From: Flavobacterium aquidurense
GTDB taxonomy: Bacteria; Bacteroidota; Bacteroidia; Flavobacteriales; Flavobacteriaceae
Direction: 5' to 3'
DNA length: 64,000 bases
Assembly: GCF_001404985.1 (NCBI RefSeq)
Contig: NZ_JRLF01000008.1
Coordinates: forward strand, 1 to 64,000
Part shown: piece after piece, positions 36,417-45,339 of the stretch
Layout: each line of letters opens with the position of its first letter
Position numbering within the stretch: position 1 is the stretch's first letter
Program-made: the position numbers and the translations under genes
The notes under the pieces: generated by a model
Database searches by the model: none
Told to the model about the DNA's origin: nothing
The model's input: only the letters and a program-made list of their open reading frames with translations

Positions 36417-37817
36417 ATGATAAATCAAGATTCTATAGTTGCATTAGCGACTCCTTCCGGAGCTGGAGCTATTGCTATAATTCGAATTTCAGGTGCTGAT
36501 GCTATTGCTGTCGGAAATTCTGTTTTTAAATCCATAAAAAATAAAGACTTAACAAAGCAGAAAACGCATACATTGCATTTAGGTCATATTATTGATGGTT
36601 CGAAAACACTTGACGAAGTATTGGTTTCTGTTTTTAAAGGTCCAAACTCCTATACAGGCGAAAATACAGTTGAAATTTCTTGTCATGGATCAACTTATAT
36701 TCAGCAGCAAATTATTCAGTTATTATTGCGAAAAGGCTGTCGTATGGCTGATGCGGGAGAATTTACTTTAAGAGCTTTCCTGAACGGAAAATTAGATTTA
36801 TCTCAGGCTGAAGCTGTTGCTGATTTGATTTCATCTGATAACGAGGCTTCTCATCAAATTGCCATGCAGCAAATGCGCGGTGGTTTTAGTAATGAAATTG
36901 CCAAACTACGTGAAGAACTGCTGAATTTTGCCTCTCTAATTGAATTAGAATTGGATTTTGCGGAAGAAGATGTCGAATTTGCTGACAGGACTCAGTTTCA
37001 TGAATTATTAAACAGAATTGAATTTGTGCTGAAACGTTTAATAGATTCATTTGCTGTTGGAAATGTAATCAAAAACGGAATTCCGGTTGCTATTGTTGGT
37101 GAACCAAACGTAGGTAAATCGACATTACTAAATGCTTTATTAAACGAAGAACGCGCCATTGTATCTGATATTGCAGGAACAACCCGTGATACTATTGAAG
37201 ATGAATTAGTGATTGGCGGTATTGGTTTCAGATTTATTGATACGGCAGGAATTCGCGAAACTAAGGATGTTGTAGAAAGTATTGGAATCAAAAAAACCTT
37301 TGAAAAAATAGAACAGGCACAGGTTGTAATTTATTTGTTTGATGGTTTAAAGTTTCAGGTTTCAAGCTCTGAGTTTGTTTCTGAAATTGAACAAATCAAG
37401 AATAAATATCCGCTGAAACCCTTAGTAATTGTAGTGAATAAAAAAGATATTTTGTCAGCTGATGAAGTCTCAAACATTACAACTAAGCTTGAAAACCTAA
37501 ACGCAAAACTTTTATTGATTTCTGCTAAAGAGAAAATTGGTGTTGAAGACTTAAAGAATGAATTACTTTCTTTTGTAAATACCGGTGCTCTTCGTAATAA
37601 TGAAACAATCGTTACTAATACAAGGCATTATGATTCTTTATTAAAAGCTTTAGATGAAATACAAAAAGTAAAATTTGGTCTCGAAACGAATCTTTCAAGT
37701 GACTTGATTGCACTTGATATCCGTGAAGCTTTATACCAATTTGGGTTGATTACAGGTCAGGTTTCTAATGATGAATTGCTGGGGAATATTTTTGCTAATT
37801 TCTGTATTGGAAAATAG
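36417..37817 (+). CDS. mnmE: tRNA-modification GTPase MnmE
   Basis: A 466-aa enzyme. With MnmG it makes the 5-carboxymethylaminomethyl group on wobble uridine 34 of tRNAs. The N-terminal folate-binding domain carries DSIVALATPSGAGAIAIIRI; the inserted GTPase has G1 GEPNVGKSTLL, G2/G3 GTTRDTI and DTAGIRET, G4 NKKD; the C-terminus ends FCIGK with the catalytic Cys. The ATG at 36417 (MINQDS) is the family start; the frame extends 15 codons upstream through the promoter. Confidence 0.97.
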   Translation: MINQDSIVALATPSGAGAIAIIRISGADAIAVGNSVFKSIKNKDLTKQKTHTLHLGHIIDGSKTLDEVLVSVFKGPNSYTGENTVEISCHGSTYIQQQIIQLLLRKGCRMADAGEFTLRAFLNGKLDLSQAEAVADLISSDNEASHQIAMQQMRGGFSNEIAKLREELLNFASLIELELDFAEEDVEFADRTQFHELLNRIEFVLKRLIDSFAVGNVIKNGIPVAIVGEPNVGKSTLLNALLNEERAIVSDIAGTTRDTIEDELVIGGIGFRFIDTAGIRETKDVVESIGIKKTFEKIEQAQVVIYLFDGLKFQVSSSEFVSEIEQIKNKYPLKPLVIVVNKKDILSADEVSNITTKLENLNAKLLLISAKEKIGVEDLKNELLSFVNTGALRNNETIVTNTRHYDSLLKALDEIQKVKFGLETNLSSDLIALDIREALYQFGLITGQVSNDELLGNIFANFCIGK

Positions 37818-37848
37818 TTAGACAAAATAACACAAAATAAAAACAAAT

Positions 37849-37891
37849 AAACGAGTTAAAGTATTGATAAATAATATTTAACTCGTTTTTT
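37849..37891 (+). terminator. mnmE terminator
   Basis: AAACGAGTTAAA (37849-37860) pairs with TTTAACTCGTTT (37877-37888), followed by more T residues. Confidence 0.85.
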
Positions 37892-38057
37892 AATTGCTTT
37901 TTCTTTTGGAAATTTGGCAATTATCCAAAAAAAAATTCTGATTGCGTAAAAATACTATTTGAAAAAAGTAGTTCTGAAATGAGTAATATAATTTTCATTT
38001 ATTTTTTGATGATAAGGGTAAGGATTATTTATTTCCTAGTGGAGAACAAGAAATAAT

Positions 38058-39527
38058 TTAATCAGCTATTTTTTCCAAAATTTTCTTTCCATTTTCATTA
38101 TCAGAATTAAGTTCAATAGATTTTTGATACATTTTGATCGCGTTTTGTTTTTTGCCGTGCCTTAGCAGTATTTCTCCATAACTGTCATAGGTGTTCCAGC
38201 TGGAAGGAAAAAGAAGGGTGTTTTGTTTAAATGCATTTTCTGCCTCATTTTCTTTGTTATTAAACATTAAAGCATATCCCAATGAATTAATTTCACCTTC
38301 ACTAATATAATAATTTAAGGAGTCTTTCTGTATTTTTCTCAAAGTCTTTTCACCAGATTCAATTCCTTTTTCGGCCAAAGCAATTCCATAAATTTTCGCA
38401 CCACTTTTCTTGGGTTTATCAACTTTTCCACCGTTCAAAATCGTTAAAGCATTATCTGAAATTGGAATAACATTATTTGCTGTATTATCAAAAAGAATAA
38501 TTGTTTGGTGTTTCGTCAGATTTCTTAATAACATCGTACGACCGCCAGGTATTCCACCATCGTGCTTTACGATTTCCCCCATCAAAGTATTTTCTCTTGT
38601 AATCCAGCCAAGGCCATATCTCTGAATATTATCATTTCCATTGCTGAGCAACACAGGTGTGTAAGCTTGTTTTAGAGTTGATATTTTCAGTAATTTGCCA
38701 TTGTATAATGATGTATCATATTTCAGTAAATCTTCACAGGTACTGATCAAATCACCATGTCCCTGAAAATCAAAATGGTTGGCAACTTTAAATTCTTCAA
38801 TGGTTTCTGCACTTTGCATCTCTTCTGAATATGGATATTTGACAACATATCTTTCGGAAAGATTTTTATCGACCCTTTTAAAGAATTTTGACAATGAAGT
38901 ATCTTTCATTCCTGCAGGACCGAAAATATTTTTCTCTAAATATGCACCATAAGATAAGCCTGAAATCTTCTCGATGACAAGTGCCAGAATATTATAATTC
39001 ACATTATTATAGGAAAAATCATCTCCCGACTTAAATAACAGTGTTGACTTCTGTGAAATCATCGCAGGGATAAGATCTTTATTTGTAAAAACTGCATCAG
39101 GATGCTTCGCTATTATAGGGAAAAATAAAGAATCATAAATCGGCAAACCAGCTGTATGAGACAATAATTGTTTTATCGTAACTTCTTTAAACGGAAAATC
39201 AAGCAAATATTCTGCAGCCCGATCTTCCAGTTTTAAATGCCCTTTTTCAACCAACTGTAAAATAGCGGTTGAAGTGAAAGTCTTTGTAATCGAGGCAATC
39301 GGAAAAGAGGAATCAGAAGCGTTTTTTCGTTTTGTCGAAAAATCAGCATACCCAAAAGATTTTTGGTACAACACTTTCCCATTTTCTGCAATTAAAACAT
39401 TGCCATTGAATTGCTTATTCTCAGCTAAAGCAGAAAAATAATGATCTAATTCTGTCTTGATGTTTTGAGCTGTAAGATTGGAAACTGAAATAAAGAGCAC
39501 TATCAAAATCACTATTATTTTTCTCAT
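38058..39527 (-). CDS. Serine hydrolase of the beta-lactamase class C/DD-peptidase fold with C-terminal TPR
   Basis: A 489-aa exported hydrolase. A signal peptide (MRKIIVILIVLFISVSNLTAQ) precedes the penicillin-binding fold: SxxK is SITK in FPIASITKTFTST (about 70-80), the Tyr motif is YNN/YNI in FSYNNVNYNIL, and the third box is HDGGIPGG. The last ~110 residues resemble TPR repeats (NTYDSYGEILLRHGKKQNAIKMYQKSIELN). Family members act as esterases, D-amino-acid peptidases or peptidoglycan hydrolases; true beta-lactamase activity is not implied. A decayed relative lies immediately upstream and a similar intact gene at 43731-45134. Confidence 0.9.
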   Translation of the reverse strand: MRKIIVILIVLFISVSNLTAQNIKTELDHYFSALAENKQFNGNVLIAENGKVLYQKSFGYADFSTKRKNASDSSFPIASITKTFTSTAILQLVEKGHLKLEDRAAEYLLDFPFKEVTIKQLLSHTAGLPIYDSLFFPIIAKHPDAVFTNKDLIPAMISQKSTLLFKSGDDFSYNNVNYNILALVIEKISGLSYGAYLEKNIFGPAGMKDTSLSKFFKRVDKNLSERYVVKYPYSEEMQSAETIEEFKVANHFDFQGHGDLISTCEDLLKYDTSLYNGKLLKISTLKQAYTPVLLSNGNDNIQRYGLGWITRENTLMGEIVKHDGGIPGGRTMLLRNLTKHQTIILFDNTANNVIPISDNALTILNGGKVDKPKKSGAKIYGIALAEKGIESGEKTLRKIQKDSLNYYISEGEINSLGYALMFNNKENEAENAFKQNTLLFPSSWNTYDSYGEILLRHGKKQNAIKMYQKSIELNSDNENGKKILEKIAD

Positions 39528-39578
39528 ATTTTTATTGTATTATTAAATTGGTTTTGTTTATAGTCATGATCAAATTGC

Positions 39579-39941
39579 TTAACTATATCTATTATTTTTA
39601 CGACTAATTTCAGGGATAACACCTAGTTTTTCCTTTGGTAAAGTAAAAACAGAAATCCTTGTATTTAGATCCGACAAATACATAACGTCTGTTCCCTACC
39701 ATCCACCGTAGTAGTAGCCTATATATCCATAAAATGACGGAAAATTGTAAAGTCCTAAGCGGTAATTATTATTTAGTTCGATTGGGTTAGTGTATATTTC
39801 GGATAAGACTTTTTTATCTTTTATTATTTTGCCTTCAAACAAATACTGAAAGAAAATCGCTAAATCTTTGGTCGCAGAAGCTAATTCGCCACTACATAAA
39901 TGAATCATACTTTTTTCAAATTGATCTTTTATGTTTTTCAA
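39579..39941 (-). pseudogene. Decayed serine hydrolase fragment (5' truncated, in-frame TAG)
   Basis: The minus-strand frame from 39941 encodes SGELASATKDLAIFFQYLFE, which matches the segment after the active-site region in class C beta-lactamase-like hydrolases, and runs to YYYGGW before a TAG (39698-39696). Translation continues in frame after the stop for 38 codons (GTDVMYLSDLNTRISVFTL, then LPKEKLGVIPEIS) to TAA at 39579. GGW-stop-GT looks like the GGWQGT-type box with CAG changed to TAG. The catalytic N-terminal half (SxxK) is missing and a stop (TAA) lies just upstream of a TTG 'start'. It is a remnant of a separate gene, upstream of the intact 489-aa hydrolase. Confidence 0.8.
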
Positions 39942-40154
39942 AATAATTTACAATTTGATTTTTTTTCTGATCATCAAATGTACACCGGGCTATTCATTCT
40001 TAAAATGGTTAATAATAACCAATTATTAGTCAATTTCGTTTTCTAAATTTGTAAGTGAACGAAAAAATTCTACTTTATGTTCAGCATGCAGTTGTTATCG
40101 GGCTAAAACTAAATTTTATAACATCTAATTTAACATCTCTTACCCTAATAAATC
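39942..40154. other. Intergenic region upstream of the lipoprotein gene
   Basis: 213 bp, AT-rich, with no open frame. It contains part of the lost 5' side of the hydrolase remnant and presumably the promoter of the downstream lipoprotein; no clear -7/-33 pair was identified. Confidence 0.4.
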
Positions 40155-40682
40155 ATGAAAAAAACTATTCTGAAATACTTTGCTATTTTTCTTTTTGTAT
40201 CCTGCAAGACGCCACAAATGAATAATGAAACTGCTAGTTCTTTTTTACCGATGAAAATCGGAAATCAGTGGACAATTGATTCACAAAATTTTACAGAAAT
40301 ACAAGATACAGTAAGGATCAATGGTAAATTGTACTACAAGTTCTATTCTTTAATAGGTGGTGACGCTGTTTCCACAGCATACCTTCGAATCGATGAGAAT
40401 AATCAATTAATGGAATCATGGCAAGATTCAACAGGTAAGGAATATACCCGAGCAAAGTTTAACAGCAAAGTTGGCGATAGTTTCTTTACCCTTAATGACG
40501 GAACTACTAATGATTATAAAGTTACTGTAATTGAAAAAACTGATAAAAAAATAACCTTTTCTTTTGAAATGATTTACCATGATAATATGAAAGGTGAATC
40601 ACATCAGATAACGTATATTAAAGGACAAGGTTTAGATGATGGTTGGAAAAGCATTAAGATTGACGGGAAGATAGTAAAGTAG
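40155..40682 (+). CDS. Putative lipoprotein of unknown function
   Basis: A 175-aa protein. The lipobox is FLFVSC (Cys near 17). The mature part is beta-rich: SFLPMKIGNQWTIDSQNF is a motif of many Bacteroidota lipoproteins (LPMKIGNxW), followed by paired strands (TVRINGKLYYKFYSL, TAYLRIDENNQLMESW, YKVTVIEKTDKKITFSFEM). Function unknown. Monocistronic in appearance. Confidence 0.75.
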   Translation: MKKTILKYFAIFLFVSCKTPQMNNETASSFLPMKIGNQWTIDSQNFTEIQDTVRINGKLYYKFYSLIGGDAVSTAYLRIDENNQLMESWQDSTGKEYTRAKFNSKVGDSFFTLNDGTTNDYKVTVIEKTDKKITFSFEMIYHDNMKGESHQITYIKGQGLDDGWKSIKIDGKIVK

Positions 40683-40754
40683 TTATAATTTTTACTTATC
40701 AATAAAATTCACAAATTTGTAATTCAATATAGTCGATTTCGTTGACAGACTTGA

Positions 40755-40949
40755 AATCCCCAAATTTACTCTTTCGGTTTTGAATTAAATCAGCCGGTAT
40801 TCAAACCTGTAATCGGCACAGACGTAAAAATATGCTCTATATCCGTCTATACCTTTGATTCAATCGATTTTCCGCAATTACCATTAAAATCTGAAAAATT
40901 GACTTTCAACATTTTTTCAAATAATACAACCTATCTAGTTGTCTGGTAG
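40755..40949 (+). pseudogene. Possible gene remnant in a 451-bp gap
   Basis: Between the lipoprotein gene and the acidic-protein gene (40683-41133) one frame is open for 64 codons after a TGA, reading SFGFELNQPVFKPVIGTDV, SVYTFDSIDFPQLPLKSEK and NNTTYLVVW before TAG. It has no start codon near its 5' end, and its composition is protein-like. It may be the 3' end of a decayed gene. I do not recognise the family. The rest of the gap holds nothing else I can support. Confidence 0.35.
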
Positions 40950-41133
40950 CTATTTTATAAATGCAAATCATAATTCTGTAAAAAAAATCGTAACTATCCT
41001 CTTTACATTTGATAAAAGACAATCCACAAAGAATAGAGAAGGGTAAAATGCTAACAAACGCGGAAATACCGGCAGTCTTGTCACGGCCACTCCTTTAAAA
41101 ACGATAGTAAAATGTAATCTAAAAAATAAAATC

Positions 41134-41613
41134 ATGAATTCAGATACACGCGAAAATTACGGTCAGGATGACAAGAATTTTCAAAATGCAGACAAAGGGA
41201 ATCAGGGGCAACAGAAAGCTTCCTCCTCTGCAGGCCATCCCATTACATATAATGCCGAGCCCGATTACGGAGATGATCTGAGCAGCGATGAGATTAGCAA
41301 CCCATATGATTCAGAGAATCTTGACAATGAATCCGACAGTGAATCCAAAGATATCACCGAGAAGGACATTGAAAAGGACCTTGTAGATAATGATCCCTCT
41401 GAAGGGTTTGAAACTGACATTGATACTCCTGAGAGCGATGAGGCTGAAAGCGACACCTTTAAAACCATTGAACCGGACAAAAACAACCCCGTGAACAGGG
41501 AATTCGAAATTGGGCAGCTTGGTAGTGAGGAGCTTCGAGAAGATGAACGCACCCGTGATGAAACAAATGGCGCTGCGCCCGGCAGTTATAAACCTTCCCA
41601 AAGAAAATTTTAA
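41134..41613 (+). CDS. Small acidic, low-complexity protein
   Basis: A 159-aa hydrophilic protein with no signal peptide or membrane segment. It is dominated by Asp, Glu, Ser and Asn (DLSSDEISNPYDSENLDNES, DIEKDLVDNDPSEGFETD, SDEAESDTFKTIEPDKN), so it is probably intrinsically disordered. The DNA is visibly richer in G and C than its neighbours, with GC-ending codons. Similar acidic proteins occur in Flavobacterium and Pedobacter-type genomes next to stress genes, as I recall. Function unknown. The ATG at 41134 follows an A-rich leader. Confidence 0.7.
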   Translation: MNSDTRENYGQDDKNFQNADKGNQGQQKASSSAGHPITYNAEPDYGDDLSSDEISNPYDSENLDNESDSESKDITEKDIEKDLVDNDPSEGFETDIDTPESDEAESDTFKTIEPDKNNPVNREFEIGQLGSEELREDERTRDETNGAAPGSYKPSQRKF

Positions 41614-41835
41614 AGCATTCAGATTTAATACCGCTTCCAAGGTGACAAACTACAGGGAATTACTGACTATAGGAAATTATAACCGACTGAAAATAAAACA
41701 ATTAAACATTAGCAGCCAAATATTAAAAAGCACTTGCATACAGAACAAACAAAAATATTTTTTTTACAACAAGTTTCTTTGAGTAATTCATGCCAATAAC
41801 AGTAATTAAGGATTGAAAATAATAAATTTAAGAAA

Positions 41836-42819
41836 ATGGAAAATATACACAGACTTAGTAACCGTCTAAAAGGAAAACTTGTTGTTATTACAGGGGCTAG
41901 TAGCGGTGTTGGCCGTGCAGCTGTAGAAGCTTTTGCAAAAGAAGGATGTAATATCGTTGCAGTAGCAAGAGGCAAAAAAGGTATAGATGACGTAGTAGAT
42001 TATTGCAAGGAATTAGGTATTCAAGCCATTGGCGTTTGTGCGGATGTGTCGATTGCTGAAGAAGTAGAAAATATTGTTGAAAGGGCTTTAGAAATGAATG
42101 GAAAAATCGATATCTGGGTGAATAACGCCGGAGTGATGGCCAGTGGCAAATTTGAAGAAATTCCAATGGAAATTCACCAACAGGTAATTAAAACCAATTT
42201 ATTTGGATACATGCATGGAGCATATAACGCCATAAAAATCTTTAAGAACCAAAACCATGGTATATTAATCAACAATGTTTCTATAGGCGGGTATATGCCG
42301 GCTCCTTATAGTGCTGTGTACTCCGGCACTAAACACGGAATTAGAGGAATGATGGAATGCCTTCAGGGAGAAATATCAAACCATAAACATATCCATATTT
42401 GTAATTTGTATCCTCAATTACAAAATTCAACAGGTAATCTTCATTCGGCTAAGTATTCTGGTTTTGATATGAAAATCCCATTTATTGCCTCTGATCCGCT
42501 TGATACCGCCGCTGTAATGGTTAAAATGGCTTTGTCTCCAAAAAAAGACGTGTTTCCAGATTTCAGAGCTACAGTAATTACTAACACTTACAGATTATTT
42601 CCTAAACTTTTAATAAATGCTGCATCTGCGGCTGTCAGAATGAAAATGAAAGTTAATAAGTTTAAGGATGATGAGAGTGGAAATGTTTTGACAAACTCGA
42701 AAGAACCTCTAAGAATACACGGTAAAATACCTGTAAAAAGATCTAACAATTTGAATTTAGCAGTAATTGCTGGACTAGCTTTTGGGACAGCCTTTATACT
42801 GGCGGCAAAAAAGAATTAA
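41836..42819 (+). CDS. Short-chain dehydrogenase/reductase with C-terminal hydrophobic tail
   Basis: A 327-aa classical SDR oxidoreductase. NAD(P) binding is shown by VVITGASSGVGRAAVEAF (TGxxxGxG) and by NNAGVM; the catalytic Ser is in NNVSIGGYM and the Tyr/Lys pair in YSGTKHG. The extra C-terminal ~60 residues end in a hydrophobic stretch (NLAVIAGLAFGTAFILAA) followed by KKN, a possible tail anchor. Substrate unknown. A 220-bp gap separates it from the acidic-protein gene. Confidence 0.9.
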   Translation: MENIHRLSNRLKGKLVVITGASSGVGRAAVEAFAKEGCNIVAVARGKKGIDDVVDYCKELGIQAIGVCADVSIAEEVENIVERALEMNGKIDIWVNNAGVMASGKFEEIPMEIHQQVIKTNLFGYMHGAYNAIKIFKNQNHGILINNVSIGGYMPAPYSAVYSGTKHGIRGMMECLQGEISNHKHIHICNLYPQLQNSTGNLHSAKYSGFDMKIPFIASDPLDTAAVMVKMALSPKKDVFPDFRATVITNTYRLFPKLLINAASAAVRMKMKVNKFKDDESGNVLTNSKEPLRIHGKIPVKRSNNLNLAVIAGLAFGTAFILAAKKN

Positions 42820-43192
42820 CATTTTGAAGTGGATTCCTTTTTGACACAAAAAACTAAGGCGTTTTTATTTGAATTTCTAGATAGATTGAATTAAAATACA
42901 GGACAAAACAATCAATTTAATAAAAAATTACTCAAATTAAAGTACAAAGAATAGCAAAAATCAAACACTTAAATAATTAAAAATACAACACAATAATTTT
43001 GTAGTTGTATTTCATAGCAACATCGGGCTTAAAAAAATAGAAATGCAGGAAGTATGCGGGTTTCAGGCTTATGGTTCACATCGTGGTCTCGCAATTTAGT
43101 AAAGCTTCAGAGAAATCCTGAGCTTTTTATTTATAAAGGCATAAAAAAACACCTGCTTTTGGCAGGTTTTTTTTTATATTGTCTGTCGAATG
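42820..43192. other. Intergenic region with two terminator-like hairpins
   Basis: 373 bp between convergent SDR and cold-shock genes. AAAGCTTCAG/CTGAGCTTT (43101-43126) followed by TT, and ACCTGC/GCAGGT (43151-43156, 43162-43167) with T runs on both sides, are hairpins; the second can terminate the cold-shock gene. A short frame 43043-43099 (MQEVCGFQAYGSHRGLAI) and a longer one in another frame are not supported as genes. Confidence 0.55.
43143..43175. terminator. Terminator of the cold-shock gene (bidirectional)
   Basis: AAAAAAACACCTGC, a TTTTG loop and GCAGG followed by nine T residues. T runs are present in both orientations. It lies 18 bp after the cold-shock stop codon. Confidence 0.8.
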
Positions 43193-43384
43193 TTAAGCTA
43201 CAACAACATTTACTGCGTTTGGACCTTTCTTTCCTTCTGCCACATCATAACGTACTTCATCATTCTCACGAATATTTTCTGTCAAACCTGAAACGTGAAC
43301 AAAGATTTCACTCCCGCCATTTTTAGGTGTTATAAATCCAAAACCTTTTTCTTCATTAAAGAACTTTACTGTACCTTCTTGCAT
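43193..43384 (-). CDS. Cold-shock protein (CspA family)
   Basis: A 63-aa single OB-fold RNA/DNA chaperone. RNP1 is KGFGFI and RNP2 is EIFVHVS; the start MQEGTVKFFNEEKGFGF is canonical for flavobacterial Csp. It prevents RNA secondary structure in the cytoplasm and is often cold- or stationary-phase-induced. The upstream region is long (346 bp), consistent with a regulatory 5' leader, although no cold box was identified. Confidence 0.95.
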   Translation of the reverse strand: MQEGTVKFFNEEKGFGFITPKNGGSEIFVHVSGLTENIRENDEVRYDVAEGKKGPNAVNVVVA

Positions 43385-43730
43385 CTTATTAATTATTTGT
43401 TGAGCACAAATGTAGTTTAATTATTAATACATTACTGAAAAAGAACTACTTGTGACTAAAATAACTTAGTATATAATTCAAAAAAGAGATGAAATTTCTG
43501 TATTGGGAAGTAAAAATAATTCAAAATTATATGAGTCTTTTCACTAGATGAATTAAATCGGGACAAAATAAAATTTGTTCCGATTTTTTTTATTCCATTA
43601 TACAGATGTAAGATAATTGCAGATATTTAGATCTATTCTTGTAAATGGTTATATTTACAAATGAGTAAACATTGTTTTTATTTCTGACAATGCCTAAAGT
43701 TTTTTTAAACAATTACAATCATTAAAAATT
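43385..43730. other. Divergent intergenic region (csp / serine hydrolase)
   Basis: 346 bp between divergent genes. Apart from the plus-strand terminator at 43556-43591, I see a 20-codon frame (43489-43551, MKFLYWEVKIIQNYMSLFTR) without supporting evidence, and no tRNA. Confidence 0.4.
43556..43591 (+). terminator. Orphan intrinsic terminator
   Basis: AATCGGGACAAA (43556-43567) and TTTGTTCCGATT (43574-43585) pair (one G-T), followed by a T run. No coding gene ends here on the plus strand, so it may terminate an unannotated small RNA or transcript arising in the csp upstream region. Confidence 0.65.
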
Positions 43731-45134
43731 ATGATCCATTATAAACTGTATCTGTTTGTTGTTATTTCCTTTTTTTCGACTATTAGTTCTTTTGCGCAAT
43801 CAGATAAAACAAGACAGATCGATTCTTTAATGCAATGGTCTCAAAAACTAGGAATTTTTAATGGTAATGTTCTTGTTTCAAAGAATGATAAAATTATCTA
43901 CAATAAATCAATTGGCTTTAGTGATGCTTCAAAAACTATCCCGCTCAATACAGATTATAAATTCCATATTGGCTCGATTACCAAAGAATTTAGTGCTTTA
44001 GCATTAGCTAAATTGCAAGAACAAGGCAAATTAAAATTAGAGGATAAAGTTTCAAAATTTATTCCTGAATTTCCAGAATGGGCAAATGATATCACAATCA
44101 AAAATCTACTACAATATACCAGTGGCTTACCGAATGTTGTGTGGAAGAAAATAAAAAATGATAAAGACCTCTTTGATGGTTTAAGTCAAATTGAAAATCT
44201 TGATTTCAAACCTGGTTCTGATTATGATTATAATATGAACAACGTTTTTTTAAGACAATTTATAATTGAACGTATCACTGGAATTTCATTTAAATCATAT
44301 GTTGAAGAATATCTTTTTAAGCCTTGCAACATGAATTCTTCTATAATGACTCCTTTTGTCAATGAAAATAATGTAGCAAAAGGATTTAATAATGATTTTA
44401 TCAACGATCCTGTAGAATTACCTTTAACAGGAGGAACTTATCTAACAGCTGCTGATTTACTGAAATGGGAAAAATGTCTTTACGCTAATAAACTGATTAC
44501 TAAACAATCATTATTCGAAATAGGACAAAGCTTTGATATAACTGATGCTCAGTCAGGATTGGGTCAGGCCAGTTTTAAAGGAACCAATTTAGAGTTTCAT
44601 TTGCACGATGGCAGGGCCGGACATTTTGAGGCAATACTACTTTCAGACCGTAAAGAAAAAATTACGATAATTTTATTAGACAATAATCATAATGGAAAAG
44701 TGACTGAAATAGCACAAACCATCAGGTCAATATTAAAAAACGAAAGTTATAATTTACCTAAAAAATCATTTTTTATCCATTATGAAAAACAATTGAATAG
44801 TTTAAGTAGTACTGAAATAATCAATCTGTATAATAGTACGAAATCAGACGAGAAGAATCTTTATGATTTGGATAAGGCAGATGCATTAAATGATATTGGG
44901 CAGTATTTAACAGATCACGATCGTTTCGAGGATTCTATTAAGATATTTAATATAAATATGGCCAAATTCAGTTCCTCCTCTATACTTTATTCTGGTTTGG
45001 GAGATGCATATTTTGGGCAAGGCAATTTAGTTTCAGCCTTATTGAATTATAAAAAAGCATTGAATTTAGATCCTAAAAACAATACAGCAAAAAAAATGAT
45101 TATTAAATTAGACAAAACACGTCAAAATAATTAA
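43731..45134 (+). CDS. Serine hydrolase (class C beta-lactamase fold) with C-terminal TPR
   Basis: A 467-aa exported hydrolase similar in plan to the 489-aa protein at 38058-39527. A signal peptide (about 1-22, ending SSFAQ) is followed by SxxK as SITK in FHIGSITKEFSALALAKL, a Tyr box in YDYNMNNVFLRQFI, and HDGRAGHF as the third box. The C-terminal ~70 residues form TPR-like helices (YSGLGDAYFGQGNLVSALLN, YKKALNLDPKNNTAKKM). Substrate unknown; a D-amino-acid peptidase or esterase is as likely as anything. It lies next to, but on the opposite strand from, the NRPS operon. Confidence 0.88.
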   Translation: MIHYKLYLFVVISFFSTISSFAQSDKTRQIDSLMQWSQKLGIFNGNVLVSKNDKIIYNKSIGFSDASKTIPLNTDYKFHIGSITKEFSALALAKLQEQGKLKLEDKVSKFIPEFPEWANDITIKNLLQYTSGLPNVVWKKIKNDKDLFDGLSQIENLDFKPGSDYDYNMNNVFLRQFIIERITGISFKSYVEEYLFKPCNMNSSIMTPFVNENNVAKGFNNDFINDPVELPLTGGTYLTAADLLKWEKCLYANKLITKQSLFEIGQSFDITDAQSGLGQASFKGTNLEFHLHDGRAGHFEAILLSDRKEKITIILLDNNHNGKVTEIAQTIRSILKNESYNLPKKSFFIHYEKQLNSLSSTEIINLYNSTKSDEKNLYDLDKADALNDIGQYLTDHDRFEDSIKIFNINMAKFSSSSILYSGLGDAYFGQGNLVSALLNYKKALNLDPKNNTAKKMIIKLDKTRQNN

Positions 45135-45205
45135 TTGATTAATTAATCTTTATAAAGCTGTTTTGAAATCATTTTGGATTAAGATTTAAGTAATTTCTAT
45201 ATAAC

Positions 45206-45240
45206 AAAAACTCTCCTTTAAAAAAGAAGAGTTTTTGGGT
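45206..45240. terminator. Terminator between serine hydrolase and NRPS operon
   Basis: AAAAACTCTCCTT (45206-45218) and AAGAAGAGTTTTT (45224-45236) pair with one mismatch; A and T runs allow function in both directions. It separates convergent transcription units. Confidence 0.78.
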
Positions 45241-45339
45241 TGTCTCTAAAATCAGAATTATTTACAAACTCCTTTCTGGAAACTTTTCCTGATTCAAGAT
45301 TTTATTTCTTATGCAAAAGTTGAATTACAATTCGGTTTT

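Noticed and set aside
43043..43326. Small open frames between SDR and cold-shock genes
   Set aside because: They overlap terminators and the antisense of the cold-shock gene; no family resemblance.
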